Assembly: GCA_019232795.1 (NCBI GenBank)
Contig: JAFANH010000006.1
Span: 1 to 64,000 of the forward strand
Direction: 5' to 3'
Source of the DNA: Burkholderiaceae bacterium
GTDB lineage: Bacteria > Pseudomonadota > Gammaproteobacteria > Burkholderiales > Burkholderiaceae_D
Length of the DNA stretch: 64,000 bases
The notes under the pieces were generated by a model that was not told the origin of the DNA, searched no databases, and saw nothing but the letters and a program-made list of their open reading frames with translations. This document shows positions 1 to 8,783 of the stretch, piece after piece. Position 1 is the stretch's first letter; each line of letters opens with the position of its first letter. Position numbers and translations under genes: made by a program.

Positions 1-1358
1 TCGACTTCCTTCACCCACATGGATAACGCTGCGGCAATCATCATCGAGACGCCGCCCAGCACCAGCACCATGACCGCTTTGCCGTCGAAAAAATGGGTAA
101 GGAAATAGCCGAGGCTCAGCGCCGCAGCAGCTTGCGGAATCACAATGGACATATTGAACATGCCCATATACATCCCCATTTTTTTTGCAGGTATGGTGCA
201 GGCCAGAATGGCATAAGGCATGGACAATGTGCTGGCCCATGCCAACCCCACACCGAGGAAGGAAAGGATCAGCAAGTCCGGGCTGGCAATGAAATAGATT
301 GATACGAAACTCAATCCCCCGATCGCAAGACTGATGGCGTGAGCCGCCTTGCGACTGGTCTTGGACGCAAGAACCGGCAGCAAGAAGGCGAACAGGGCGG
401 AAGAGCCGCTGTAGACGGAGCCGCACACACCCCACCAGTTTGCACCTTCGTTATATAACGCAGAGCTTGTGTCGCTCGTATGATAAATATGCTGAGTGAA
501 CGCGGCAGTCGCGTAAGTCCACATGGCGAACCAGGTAAACCACGTAAAGAATTGGACCATGGAGAGCTGCACCATGACCTTCGGCATATTCAGGTAGTCC
601 CTGAAAAAACCGGAGATGCCAGAAGAAGGGGGCGCACCGGATTCCTCCTCCGTCTCGGGGTGAAACTTGCTCATCTCTTCGGGAGAGTATTCCTTGGTCC
701 GAATCACGGTCCACAATACAGCACCGAAAAAAGCCAGCGCGCCCAGATAGAACGAATACACCACCGAGTCCGGAATGACACCGGCGGGCGCAGTGTTGGC
801 AACTTGAAACCAGTTGGTCAACACGTAAGGCAACGCAGATGCAACGACCGCGCCGACGCCAATGAAGAACGTTTGAAAGGCGTAACCCTTAGTCACCTGG
901 TCTTTCGGCAACAGGTCGCCGACAAATGCCCGAAACGGCTCCATCGAAACGTTGATCGACGCGTCCAGCACCCATAGCATGCCGGCGGCGATCCACAGCG
1001 CGCTGGAATTCGGCATGCCAATCAGGGCCAGCGAAGCCAACAATGCGCCGGCCAGAAAGTAGGGGCGGCGTCGGCCCCAGCGTCCCCAAGTGCGATCGCT
1101 CATGTACCCGATAATCGGCTGCACCACCAATCCCGTCAAAGGCGCCGCGATCCACAGGATGCCGATCTGGCCCATATCGACGCCCAGCGTCTGAAAGATT
1201 CGACCCATGTTGGCGTTCTGCAAGGCAAACCCAAATTGGATGCCCAGGAAGCCAAGGCTCATGTTCCAGATTTGCCAGAAAGACAGTTGTGGTTTCGCAG
1301 CGTGTCCGCCTTGAACTTCTGCGGGAGCGCTATTCAGTTTTGCGTGCATCGTCTTCAT
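1..1358 (-). CDS. MFS sugar transporter, SLC45/GPH-like (3' end outside window)
   Basis: A continuous reading frame on the minus strand runs to base 1 without a stop, so the C-terminus lies outside the window. The translation has the expected series of hydrophobic helices and the loop motif SDRTWGRWGRRRPYF after helix 2, typical of the SLC45/GPH sugar-cation symporter branch of the major facilitator superfamily. It is an inner-membrane protein and probably imports a sugar or glycoside. It lies divergent to a DUF6445 gene and near a TonB receptor and a halogenase-like enzyme, a combination common in glycan-uptake loci. Alternative ATG starts lie at 1415 and 1349; none has a clear Shine-Dalgarno, and 1358 (MKTMHAKL) is chosen because family members start shortly before the KPQLSFWQIWN stretch. 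The substrate is not evident from sequence. Confidence 0.88.
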   Translation of the reverse strand, partial: MKTMHAKLNSAPAEVQGGHAAKPQLSFWQIWNMSLGFLGIQFGFALQNANMGRIFQTLGVDMGQIGILWIAAPLTGLVVQPIIGYMSDRTWGRWGRRRPYFLAGALLASLALIGMPNSSALWIAAGMLWVLDASINVSMEPFRAFVGDLLPKDQVTKGYAFQTFFIGVGAVVASALPYVLTNWFQVANTAPAGVIPDSVVYSFYLGALAFFGAVLWTVIRTKEYSPEEMSKFHPETEEESGAPPSSGISGFFRDYLNMPKVMVQLSMVQFFTWFTWFAMWTYATAAFTQHIYHTSDTSSALYNEGANWWGVCGSVYSGSSALFAFLLPVLASKTSRKAAHAISLAIGGLSFVSIYFIASPDLLILSFLGVGLAWASTLSMPYAILACTIPAKKMGMYMGMFNMSIVIPQAAAALSLGYFLTHFFDGKAVMVLVLGGVSMMIAAALSMWVKEV

Positions 1359-1415
1359 TCGCCGGTGGGTTGTCTCCGAACAGGAGTCCGGGAGGAAAAG
1401 CGTCGGATGCTCCAT

Positions 1416-1665
1416 GTCGTTTGATATATTAATTTGTAGCCAATATACATCAATTACCGTAATATTCCAAAAACAAAATCCGCGGCATTTGAGTGAAGGT
1501 TTATCGAATTTTCCCTACGTGAAAAGAGAAAATACTCGAAAATTACGGATATTCAGGGATTTTAAATTCAAGATAAGTAGCCAAACTACAATTTTGCACA
1601 CACACTCTGCCGCCAAAACCCGGTCATAAGCGATGGCGCAATGCGTAATGAGCGAGGCTTTTTAG
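1416..1665. promoter_or_regulatory. AT-rich divergent promoter region between MFS and DUF6445 genes
   Basis: This 250-bp spacer separates divergent start codons and is visibly richer in A+T than its surroundings. It contains a perfect 5-1-5 palindrome, ATTAC-C-GTAAT at 1453-1463, and the heptamer TAGCCAA twice (near 1437 and 1577). These could be operator sites for a local regulator, but no regulator gene is adjacent. No sigma-70 hexamer pair could be assigned with confidence. Confidence 0.35.
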
Positions 1666-2391
1666 ATGTTCAACCCCAGAGCAAGAATTCAACTGGTTCC
1701 GATTCCGGGCTACCATCCCTGCGTCGTGGTCGACGATTTCCTGCAGGACCCTCAATCGCTGGTCAATTTCGCTCTCGATAATCGGGAGCATTTTTCGATG
1801 GCGCTCCCGGATACCTTTCCGGGGCTGGAATTGCCTATGTCGGAAGTGTTTTCCGCGCGCCTGAATGATTTCTTTATCCAGCACGTGCGCAACCACCTGG
1901 GCGCGCGCCGCACCGAAAGCGTATATAGCCGCCTGTCGATGGCCACGCTGCAACCGCACGAACTAAGCCCATGGCAACGCATCTGCCATACCGATCGCTT
2001 ATCCGCCAGCCCTACCCAGTGCTTTGCCGCGTCGGTTCTGTACCTCTTCCACGACGCAAGCTTGGGCGGCACCAGCTTCTATAGACCGAGAATGCCGCCG
2101 GACGAACTTCATCGGCTGTATTACGCGCCGGACTCGCCCTGGTGCAGCATGTCGAACGAGGCATTTACCGAGGTGCTTGGCGCCGCTCCCGCTTATCAAA
2201 CCGCGTCGAACGAATACTTTGAACTGCTGTGCACGATTCCCCCGGCATGGAATCGCGTGATCTTTTATGATGGCTGCGTCTTTCACTCGGGCCACATTAC
2301 GGCGCCGCAAATGCTGAGCGCCGACCCCGTGCACGGACGCCTGACGCTCAACGGCTTCTTTACCTGTCGCCGTGCGGCCGCTCCTGCGTAA
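1666..2391 (+). CDS. DUF6445 family protein (2OG-Fe(II) oxygenase-like fold)
   Basis: The 241-residue product resembles the DUF6445 family, usually found beside TonB-dependent receptors and tryptophan-halogenase-like flavoproteins. Visible residues fit the HxD...H...R pattern of 2-oxoglutarate/Fe(II) dioxygenases: H108-T-D110, a distal histidine in FHSGH (207/210) and R225 before LTLNGFF. The substrate is unknown; a role in modifying a carbohydrate or peptide taken up by the neighbouring receptor is inference from context only. A GAGG sequence lies about 8 bases before the ATG. It is transcribed away from the MFS transporter. Confidence 0.8.
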   Translation: MFNPRARIQLVPIPGYHPCVVVDDFLQDPQSLVNFALDNREHFSMALPDTFPGLELPMSEVFSARLNDFFIQHVRNHLGARRTESVYSRLSMATLQPHELSPWQRICHTDRLSASPTQCFAASVLYLFHDASLGGTSFYRPRMPPDELHRLYYAPDSPWCSMSNEAFTEVLGAAPAYQTASNEYFELLCTIPPAWNRVIFYDGCVFHSGHITAPQMLSADPVHGRLTLNGFFTCRRAAAPA

Positions 2392-2664
2392 AGCGGCACG
2401 CCCGTCTTGTGTGAGTTGTTCGCGTAAAATAAGATTGAGCGTTGCGACGCGGTGCGTCGCCAAGGCAGGTCGGGAATCTATTGCGAAGTCCGGCAGAAGC
2501 CGTAATTGCACAGCTCCTGCACTTTGGATTGGGCCGTGCCTGCAAAGTCGGATGCGTATTGAAAAGATTTCTTGGCCGAGTGGAAACCGATACCAATAAG
2601 CGCGATCTTATATAAGCGCGCTGGCTTGCCCAGAGCCTCCCCTCTTACACTATAGGAGTTTGCA

Positions 2665-3147
2665 ATGAAAAGAGTTGTCCTGTTGTCCACGCTGTCCGCT
2701 GTGATTCTGGCCGCGCTGTTTGCCGGCTGTGCCAGCACACCAAGCAATCAGGCGATGCTGACTTACGAAAGCAAGCCGGAAGGGGCAATGATTTATGAAG
2801 GCAAGACCGCATTGGGCGTTGCTCCGGTGACACGCACTTACCTCTTCCCCGAGAATGCAAAAGCCGTCGAAACGCCCGAGGTCACGGCAGTCTGGCCGAG
2901 CGGCGCGAAGGCCACTTATTGGACCAACCTGCCAATTCATTCAGACCTGCAAGCAACCATAGAACGCCCGGCCAACGCCCCGGGACTGGAACAGGATTTG
3001 GCCAATGCGCAGAAAATCGTCGAGGCGAAAAATCGCGAGCATTCCCTGGAAAAACAAAGTCTCGCCCATGACATTGCCCATGATTCAGGCACCTGCAGGG
3101 CAGCACAGCAGTCCGGCAGCCTTACCGCCGCCAGGGACTGCTACTGA
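2665..3147 (+). CDS. Putative lipoprotein with PEGA-like segment
   Basis: This 160-residue protein begins with a lipoprotein signal: MKRV, a hydrophobic core and the lipobox LFAGC with Cys22 as the lipidation site. Residues about 33-48 (SKPEGAMIYEGKTALGVAPV) resemble a PEGA motif, a short beta module of surface proteins. The C-terminal third is charged and may be helical. TAGGAG lies 7 bases before the ATG. It probably sits in the outer membrane. A hairpin follows the gene and separates it from the convergent halogenase gene. No specific function can be assigned. Confidence 0.7.
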   Translation: MKRVVLLSTLSAVILAALFAGCASTPSNQAMLTYESKPEGAMIYEGKTALGVAPVTRTYLFPENAKAVETPEVTAVWPSGAKATYWTNLPIHSDLQATIERPANAPGLEQDLANAQKIVEAKNREHSLEKQSLAHDIAHDSGTCRAAQQSGSLTAARDCY

Positions 3148-3191
3148 CCGATATACGGTCTCATACACAGCCTCATCGTTCTCCGCCAAGA

Positions 3192-3225
3192 GTGCCTTTG
3201 CCCTGCTCGCGCAGGACAAAGGCAC
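3192..3225. terminator. Hairpin between convergent lipoprotein and halogenase genes
   Basis: The arms GTGCCTTTG (3192-3200) and CAAAGGCAC (3217-3225) pair perfectly. After one mismatch, 5 more pairs follow to a TCGC loop. The position between convergent genes suggests a bidirectional terminator, but neither side has a clear U-tract. Confidence 0.55.
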
Positions 3226-3236
3226 CCCGGTCAGAC

Positions 3237-4754
3237 TTACATGGGCATCTTGTCCGCGGCGCAATTGGCCTGGACGTAGGCGGAAAGCGTCGGCATGACT
3301 TTCACGCACTCCTTGATGACCCCCTCGACCTCATCCAGATAACCCTGGATCTCTTCCTCGCCAATCAGGTCCACGAGCGGGTTATACGATTGCGGGCGTA
3401 TGCGCTGCCCCCACATGACCTGTACCCAGCTCGGCTTGGCGAACAGTTCATTCCCTTCCCTGAACACCCGGCCGTTGCTGCGGAACAGGTCGATTTTGTG
3501 TTGCAGCAATTCCGGAATTTCCATCTCGCGGCAATACTTCCAGAACGGCGAGTCGGTACGTTCCATGGCCTTGTAATGAAGAATGACGAAATCGCGCGCC
3601 CACACGTATTCATCATTCATCATGCGATTGTATTGGTTGATATCCGCCTGCTCGAAACCGGCCGACGGGAAATGGCTCAGCAGATGAGCAATCCCCTCCT
3701 GAATCAGATGAATACTGGTTGACTCGAGCGGCTCGATGAATCCACCCGACAACCCTATCGATATACAATTCTTGTTCCACGCCTGCTTGCGTTTGCCGGT
3801 CTTGAATCTGACTGGCCGCGGCTCCGCCAAAGGCTCGCCGTCGAGATTCTGCAGCAAGATCGCCGTCGCTTCGTCCTCGCTCATGAATTTGCTGCAAAAC
3901 ACGTGGCCATTGCCGATGCGATGCTGCAGCGGGATTCTCCACTGCCATCCCGCGCTGCGGGCCGTCGATCTGGTATAGGGGGTAAGCTCCGGAGCCGATG
4001 CGCAAGGCACGGCGATCGCCGTATCGCACGGCAGCCAATGCGACCAGTCTTCGTAACCGGTCTTGAGCGTCCCTTCAATCAACAAACCGCGGAAGCCGGA
4101 GCAGTCGATGAATAGCTCGCCGGCCACTTTGCGCCCGCCTTCGAGAACCACTGCTTCGATATGGCCGTCGGCATCGCGCACCACGACATCTTCGATCTTG
4201 CCTTCAACTCTGGCAACCCCTCTCGCCTCAGCGTACTTGCGCAAATACTTCGCGTACAGCCCGGCATCGAAATGGTAGGCATGCACAATCTGTCCAAGCG
4301 GAGAATTCGGCATATCCCTTTGCGTCGGGATGAACTTGTTCTGCAGGCAGGCCGCCGTATTGATCGAGTAATGATCGAGCCCCGGGGCTTTCCCGGCTAA
4401 ATGCTGCTTCAGCCAGTATTGATAAAAATCGACCGTCCATGTCTCCTGGCCGATCACGCCGAAGCCGTGAATATAGCGGTCGCCGAGCCGCCCCCAATTC
4501 ACAAATTCGATGCCCAGCTTGAACGTACCTTGCGTGGCGCGAATAAATTCGGTTTCGTCTATCCCCAGGATGTCGTTGAATCTCCGAATTGACGGGATCG
4601 TCGCTTCGCCGACCCCGATAGTGGCGATCAGATCCGATTCCACCAGCGTAATGTTGTACTTTCCCTTCAAACCGTTGGCCAACCCGGCGGCGGTCATCCA
4701 GCCGGCCGTGCCGCCCCCTACGATTACCACGTCCTTCAGCTTTTTCTGTTCCAT
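3237..4754 (-). CDS. Tryptophan halogenase family flavoprotein
   Basis: The 505-residue protein is a FAD-dependent enzyme of the flavin-dependent halogenase family. It has GGGTAGW at residues 13-19 (FAD binding), the halogenase hallmark WxWxIP at 270-275, a lysine at position 79 in the region that carries the catalytic Lys of PrnA, and a PLEST segment with Glu344 near the position of the PrnA active-site Glu. Homologues beside TonB receptors in Caulobacter and Xanthomonas loci are numerous and mostly uncharacterised; a few halogenate free indole or other small aromatics. The gene follows the TonB receptor on the same strand, with a terminator between them. Whether it halogenates tryptophan is not shown by sequence. 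Its closeness to the kynurenine operon is noted, but that operon is transcribed in the opposite direction. Confidence 0.88.
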   Translation of the reverse strand: MEQKKLKDVVIVGGGTAGWMTAAGLANGLKGKYNITLVESDLIATIGVGEATIPSIRRFNDILGIDETEFIRATQGTFKLGIEFVNWGRLGDRYIHGFGVIGQETWTVDFYQYWLKQHLAGKAPGLDHYSINTAACLQNKFIPTQRDMPNSPLGQIVHAYHFDAGLYAKYLRKYAEARGVARVEGKIEDVVVRDADGHIEAVVLEGGRKVAGELFIDCSGFRGLLIEGTLKTGYEDWSHWLPCDTAIAVPCASAPELTPYTRSTARSAGWQWRIPLQHRIGNGHVFCSKFMSEDEATAILLQNLDGEPLAEPRPVRFKTGKRKQAWNKNCISIGLSGGFIEPLESTSIHLIQEGIAHLLSHFPSAGFEQADINQYNRMMNDEYVWARDFVILHYKAMERTDSPFWKYCREMEIPELLQHKIDLFRSNGRVFREGNELFAKPSWVQVMWGQRIRPQSYNPLVDLIGEEEIQGYLDEVEGVIKECVKVMPTLSAYVQANCAADKMPM

Positions 4755-4775
4755 CGCCCACTCGACATCAAAATG

Positions 4776-4809
4776 AAAAAACCCCTGCCGACCAAGCCGG
4801 CAGGGGTTT
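4776..4809 (-). terminator. Rho-independent terminator after the TonB receptor gene
   Basis: A perfect 12-bp stem (4779-4790 with 4798-4809; arm AAACCCCTGCCG) is followed on the minus strand by a run of T residues. It lies downstream of the receptor stop and upstream of the halogenase start, so it should reduce read-through into the halogenase gene. Confidence 0.88.
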
Positions 4810-4836
4810 CGTTTAACAACCGTACTGCAACTTGCC

Positions 4837-7671
4837 TTACTGCAGCTTGTAATTCACGCTGAGGAAGACTGTACCACCGGTTTGCGTGCGCATGTTGATC
4901 GAACCGTCGAAATTCGTTTGCTGATACCACGGACGGTTCAGGTTGTTACCCTCCAGACGGATTGCCAAGCCCTTCATGTAGCCATCCTGGATTTCGTAGC
5001 CGATCTGAGCTGAAACCCAACGCTGCGATTCAATATACTGCAGCGTCGGATAACCACCGACCGTGGAATTGGTGACGCTGCCGATATAGCGCGAACGGTA
5101 GTTGTCCGCGACGAAGGCGCTGAAGCCGTTCTTTTCATAGTACAGCGTCAGCTTGGCGTTTTCCTTGGACAAGCCCGGCAAACCGATCGATCCGGGAAGC
5201 GGATTCTGGTCGGGATTGAGGCCGATGATGTTCGGCAATTGCACCGAGCTGGTCGTGGAAGAATAGCTGCCGAAGGCGCCAAAGCCGTCCAGCCACTTGG
5301 ACGCCAGATTGAAAGGCACCGACGCACTCAATTCGTAACCTTTCAGGTTGCCACCCGATCCGTTGACTGTCTGAGTCAGCACACCGACGTTATTCGGCAG
5401 CGGCGAGTAGCCGACCGACGACAGGTAAGGCGAGAAGTCGATGATGCTGATCTGCGGAACGATGTAACTATCGAGCTTCTTATAGAACACGGCGCCGCTG
5501 ATGTAGCCTTTCTTGGCAAAATACTTTTCCAACGACAGATCCAGGGCGTCAGCACGGAAAGGCTTCAAATTCGGATTGCCTGCAGATCCCGAAAACACCG
5601 TGGTAGTCGTGGTGCCGGTAGTTACGGTAGTAGGCGAGAACGAGAACGAACCGCGCATGTCGGTCATGTCCGGACGCGCGATCTGCTTGCCCAGCGCGAG
5701 ACGCAACACCGTATCGTTGCCGAGATCGCCATTCAGGTTCAAGGACGGCAGGAAATCGTTATAGGTCGTGCCGTTGGTCGACATACCTGCCGGCGAAGGA
5801 TTCGCCAACACCGGCGTGGAGCCGACACCCGCCAGGAAACCGGAGGACGATTGGTCGGTATGGACCAGTTGCGCACCGACGTTACCGTGCACCGGCAAGT
5901 CACCCAACTTGGTGTCGATATCGAGCTTGCCGTAAGTGGTTGTCACTTTCTCGTCCACATCCCACGATTTCGACAGGATGTCGTTGTTGTATTTCGGCAG
6001 GAACGCAGCGCCCGGGATCAAAGACACTTGCGGCATGAAGGACAGCATGCTCAAGCCCGTGCCACCGACATTGCCAGCCACCGTCGAGTTGGAAGGGAAA
6101 GGAATGGGGTCGTAACCATTGCCGGTAGCAGAAACGATCAAACCCTCAAAGCCGTTGCGATCCTTGGTCCGGTCCGTGTAATTCATGCCGAACTTGTAGT
6201 CGGTGAACATCGTGCCTTCCGGCATGTCGTGCATGAAATCGATACGGTAGGACGTCACGGTGTCGACAATGTTCGGCCCCTTCGAATAGCCGGCTTGCGG
6301 AACGGAGCTGCAAGTCGGGCTTGGGTTGACGGTGTTGGTGATGCCGCTCCAGCCGCACATGTTACGTACGGCCATGGTGTTGGGATCAGTCAAACTGGCG
6401 CCGTAGCTCATTCCCGGAATCATTCCGGTCAGGTTGGTCAGCATCAGCGAATTTTTGCCGGCCAATTGACCGTAATATTCGTCGTCAGGCTGAATACGCT
6501 GCGCCGAATTGTGGCTCAGATCGCCCACGATGGTCCAACCGTCGTCCGTCTTGAAAGTATTGCGCCAGCCAACCGACTTGATCTTGTCGTGCGTGAAGAT
6601 CGCTTCCTGACGGTCGATCAGGTCGACATTGTTCATCGTCGCGCTGGTGACGATACCGCCACTAATGGTCGCGTTGGTGAAATTGCCGGTACCGCCGGCC
6701 TGGATTTCGTCGATCTTTTGGTAAGTATCGATCTTCGAATAGAAAGTATCGAGCTGGCTCTTGAAATTCTTGTTCGGTTTGAATTCGAGAATCGCCGCAA
6801 GGCCATCACGCTTATCGGTATTGGTCAGGGTTTCGGGCTGGAAGCCGCCGCCGCCAGGGACGCGGGCACTGACGGTATTGCCGTTTGTATCGGTAACGTT
6901 ACCAGTGTAGTCACCCCAGGTGCTGTATTCGAATTGCCCCGAATCGCTGTCCTGGTGCACGTAGCCGATAGCGATACCCACCTTGCGGTCGGCAAACTGG
7001 TCGATATAGGTCAATGCATAGCGCTTGCCAGTTCCCTGATTTTCCAGACCGGTGCCATTCTTGGTCTTTTGATATTCGGCGGCAGCGACGCGCTTGGCAA
7101 ACGCCAGCGGGTCGACCAGGTTCTGGTCGATCGTGCCGGCCAAGCCCTGTCCAACCACGGCGACATCGTTGGTCTTGTACACGGTGGCACCGGCGATCAG
7201 CTCGGCCGGATAGACACTCAGGTCCACGGCGCGGCTGTCGTTGGTGCTGGTCTGCTCGCGGCCATTCAACAGGTAGCCGTTGAAATCCGGTCCCAGACCG
7301 CGAATGCTGATGGTCGTGGCGTTACCGTTGCTGTCGCGCTGCGTAGTCAGACCCGGCAGGCGGGCCAGAGATTCCGCAATAGTGGTATCAGGCAATTTGC
7401 CGATGTCTTCAGCGGAAATCGCTTCGACGATGTCCTGAGAGTTTTTCTTGACCGAAATCGCGTCTTCAATACCCTTGCGGATACCAACCACGGTCACCTG
7501 TTGCGTCGAAGTCGACTGGTCACCCGTGGCAGCCGGCTCGGCGACTTGCGCATGCGCGCTGCCGACGGCACCGAAAATCAAGGCAGCACAGCCTGCCGCG
7601 ATCGGACTGAGTTTGAATGCAGCGTTGACTTGAACCTGATTCAGGTCACGCTTCTTTTGAGAATTCCCCAT
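4837..7671 (-). CDS. TonB-dependent receptor (Caulobacter/Xanthomonas type)
   Basis: This 944-residue outer-membrane receptor has an N-terminal signal peptide ending near AHA-Q (residue 41) and a TonB-box-like segment, QVTVVGIRKG, around 57-67. A plug domain follows (IGKLPDTTIAESLARLPGL and SIRGLGPDFNGYLLNGRE), then a long beta-barrel. The plug signatures match the TonB-Xanth-Caul subfamily associated with import of carbohydrates rather than siderophores. A strong Shine-Dalgarno, AAGGAGG, precedes the ATG. The gene is the likely gatekeeper of the 1-7.7 kb island with the MFS permease, DUF6445 and halogenase-like proteins. The ligand is unknown. Confidence 0.92.
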   Translation of the reverse strand: MGNSQKKRDLNQVQVNAAFKLSPIAAGCAALIFGAVGSAHAQVAEPAATGDQSTSTQQVTVVGIRKGIEDAISVKKNSQDIVEAISAEDIGKLPDTTIAESLARLPGLTTQRDSNGNATTISIRGLGPDFNGYLLNGREQTSTNDSRAVDLSVYPAELIAGATVYKTNDVAVVGQGLAGTIDQNLVDPLAFAKRVAAAEYQKTKNGTGLENQGTGKRYALTYIDQFADRKVGIAIGYVHQDSDSGQFEYSTWGDYTGNVTDTNGNTVSARVPGGGGFQPETLTNTDKRDGLAAILEFKPNKNFKSQLDTFYSKIDTYQKIDEIQAGGTGNFTNATISGGIVTSATMNNVDLIDRQEAIFTHDKIKSVGWRNTFKTDDGWTIVGDLSHNSAQRIQPDDEYYGQLAGKNSLMLTNLTGMIPGMSYGASLTDPNTMAVRNMCGWSGITNTVNPSPTCSSVPQAGYSKGPNIVDTVTSYRIDFMHDMPEGTMFTDYKFGMNYTDRTKDRNGFEGLIVSATGNGYDPIPFPSNSTVAGNVGGTGLSMLSFMPQVSLIPGAAFLPKYNNDILSKSWDVDEKVTTTYGKLDIDTKLGDLPVHGNVGAQLVHTDQSSSGFLAGVGSTPVLANPSPAGMSTNGTTYNDFLPSLNLNGDLGNDTVLRLALGKQIARPDMTDMRGSFSFSPTTVTTGTTTTTVFSGSAGNPNLKPFRADALDLSLEKYFAKKGYISGAVFYKKLDSYIVPQISIIDFSPYLSSVGYSPLPNNVGVLTQTVNGSGGNLKGYELSASVPFNLASKWLDGFGAFGSYSSTTSSVQLPNIIGLNPDQNPLPGSIGLPGLSKENAKLTLYYEKNGFSAFVADNYRSRYIGSVTNSTVGGYPTLQYIESQRWVSAQIGYEIQDGYMKGLAIRLEGNNLNRPWYQQTNFDGSINMRTQTGGTVFLSVNYKLQ

Positions 7672-7770
7672 CTAAAGTCCCCTCCTTATTATCGAAACCC
7701 CAAGCTTCCCGACCCGACACGCAACGCCAACCGGCGGCCGGAAACCAGAACCCAACGTTCTGCCGCAGAG

Positions 7771-7798
7771 TTTGTACTAAAACTAGATATGTTGTCAA
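7771..7798 (-). promoter_or_regulatory. Sigma-70-like promoter of the TonB receptor gene
   Basis: On the minus strand a consensus -35, TTGACA (7793-7798), is followed after 16 bp by TACAAA (7771-7776). This leaves a leader of about 90 bases before the Shine-Dalgarno. Just upstream, at 7820-7834, the heptamer AACCGTT occurs twice with one base between the copies, a possible activator site. Confidence 0.55.
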
Positions 7799-8080
7799 AC
7801 TAAAGAAAGACAGAATTGCAACGGTTAAACGGTTTTCATAGGGAATAGCAGATCACTGCATCGAATTTTTCTTGAAGAAATGTCGCAAATTTTCCACAAA
7901 CTACGATTCCATACATGTAATTTGACTACTTATTTGACGGCAAATAGGAAATATGCGAGCCATTTCCTTATCCGATTTGGCGGGCATGTGGGCAAATCCG
8001 GCTCTGCCGCCATCGACGGCAATCGCTACTCTTCGTGCTCTTGCCGGACTTTGAAGCGCAGCTTTTTTTGGGGCCAGCCG

Positions 8081-8108
8081 TTGATTTATCTTCACTTAGG
8101 CATAGAAT
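8081..8108 (+). promoter_or_regulatory. Candidate promoter of the kynBUA operon
   Basis: TTGATT at 8081-8086 and TAGAAT at 8103-8108 are 16 bp apart. Transcription would start near 8115, giving a very short leader before the possible kynB starts at 8121 and 8139. Confidence 0.45.
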
Positions 8109-8138
8109 TCCGACTCTCGAATGCCGCCCCGCTTATAT

Positions 8139-8783
8139 ATGCCACCTGTGCTTTGGGACATCAGCCCCGTTCTTTCTTCCAGCTTGCCGGTATGGCCCGG
8201 CGATACGCCATTCAGCTCCGAGACCACCTGGCAGATCGGCGATGGCTGCCCGGTCAAGGTCAGCAAGCTGACCATGTCGACCCATAGCGGCGCACACTGT
8301 GATGCTCCTTCTCACTACGATGCCCAAGGACGCGCCATCGACGAAGTGGCGCTGAACGCCTATATCGGCCCCTGCCGGGTGATCTCCTGCCTGGGAAGCA
8401 AGGTTGTACGCCCACAGGACGTCGAAGGAAAGATTGCCGGCGTGCCGTCGCGCGTGCTCTTGCGCACCTACCATCGGGCGCCGCAACAGGCATGGGACGA
8501 CGATTTCAATTCCGTGGCGCCGGAAACGATAGACTTGCTGGCCAGTCGCGGCGTGGTACTGATCGGCATCGATACGCCTTCGCTCGATCCGCAAGACTCC
8601 AAGACCATGGACGCTCATCACACGATCCGCGCACACAATATGGCGATCCTGGAGGGCATTGTGCTCGACCAGGTCGCCGACGGCGATTACGAACTGATTG
8701 CCTTGCCTCTGAAACTGCGCGGGCTGGACGCCAGCCCCGTGCGCGCCATTTTGCGATCCTTACCCGAAACCACACATGCATGA
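8139..8783 (+). CDS. kynB: Kynurenine formamidase (arylformamidase)
   Basis: KynB hydrolyses N-formylkynurenine to kynurenine and formate, the second step of tryptophan breakdown by the kynurenine pathway. The metal-binding signature [12 protein letters not shown] is at residues 49-60 (H49, H53, D55, H59), and WDISP near the N-terminus matches the family start. The 214-residue length is typical. An ATG at 8121 would add six residues; 8139 is preferred because family members begin just before LWDISP. Neither start has a good Shine-Dalgarno. The gene overlaps kynU by 8 bases, so the two are translationally linked. Confidence 0.93.
   Translation: MPPVLWDISPVLSSSLPVWPGDTPFSSETTWQIGDGCPVKVSKLTMSTHSGAHCDAPSHYDAQGRAIDEVALNAYIGPCRVISCLGSKVVRPQDVEGKIAGVPSRVLLRTYHRAPQQAWDDDFNSVAPETIDLLASRGVVLIGIDTPSLDPQDSKTMDAHHTIRAHNMAILEGIVLDQVADGDYELIALPLKLRGLDASPVRAILRSLPETTHA

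Larger units (their letters stand above)
7672..8138. other. Intergenic spacer between TonB receptor and kynurenine operon
   Basis: About 470 bp separate the divergent receptor and kynB genes. The receptor-proximal side holds a promoter and a direct repeat, and the kynB side holds a promoter candidate; both are listed separately. The middle part (about 7850-8075) shows no convincing gene. No KynR-like regulator gene is present. Confidence 0.6.

Noticed and set aside
3237-7671. Halogenase gene considered as part of a secondary-metabolite cluster
   Set aside because: No NRPS, PKS or tailoring genes nearby; the TonB receptor, permease and DUF6445 context fits a nutrient-uptake locus better.
5239-7803. 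Very long open frame (854 codons) opposite the TonB receptor gene
   Set aside because: It is antisense to a well-supported receptor gene, rich in Arg/His/Gln as expected for a GC-skewed shadow frame, and has no recognisable domain.
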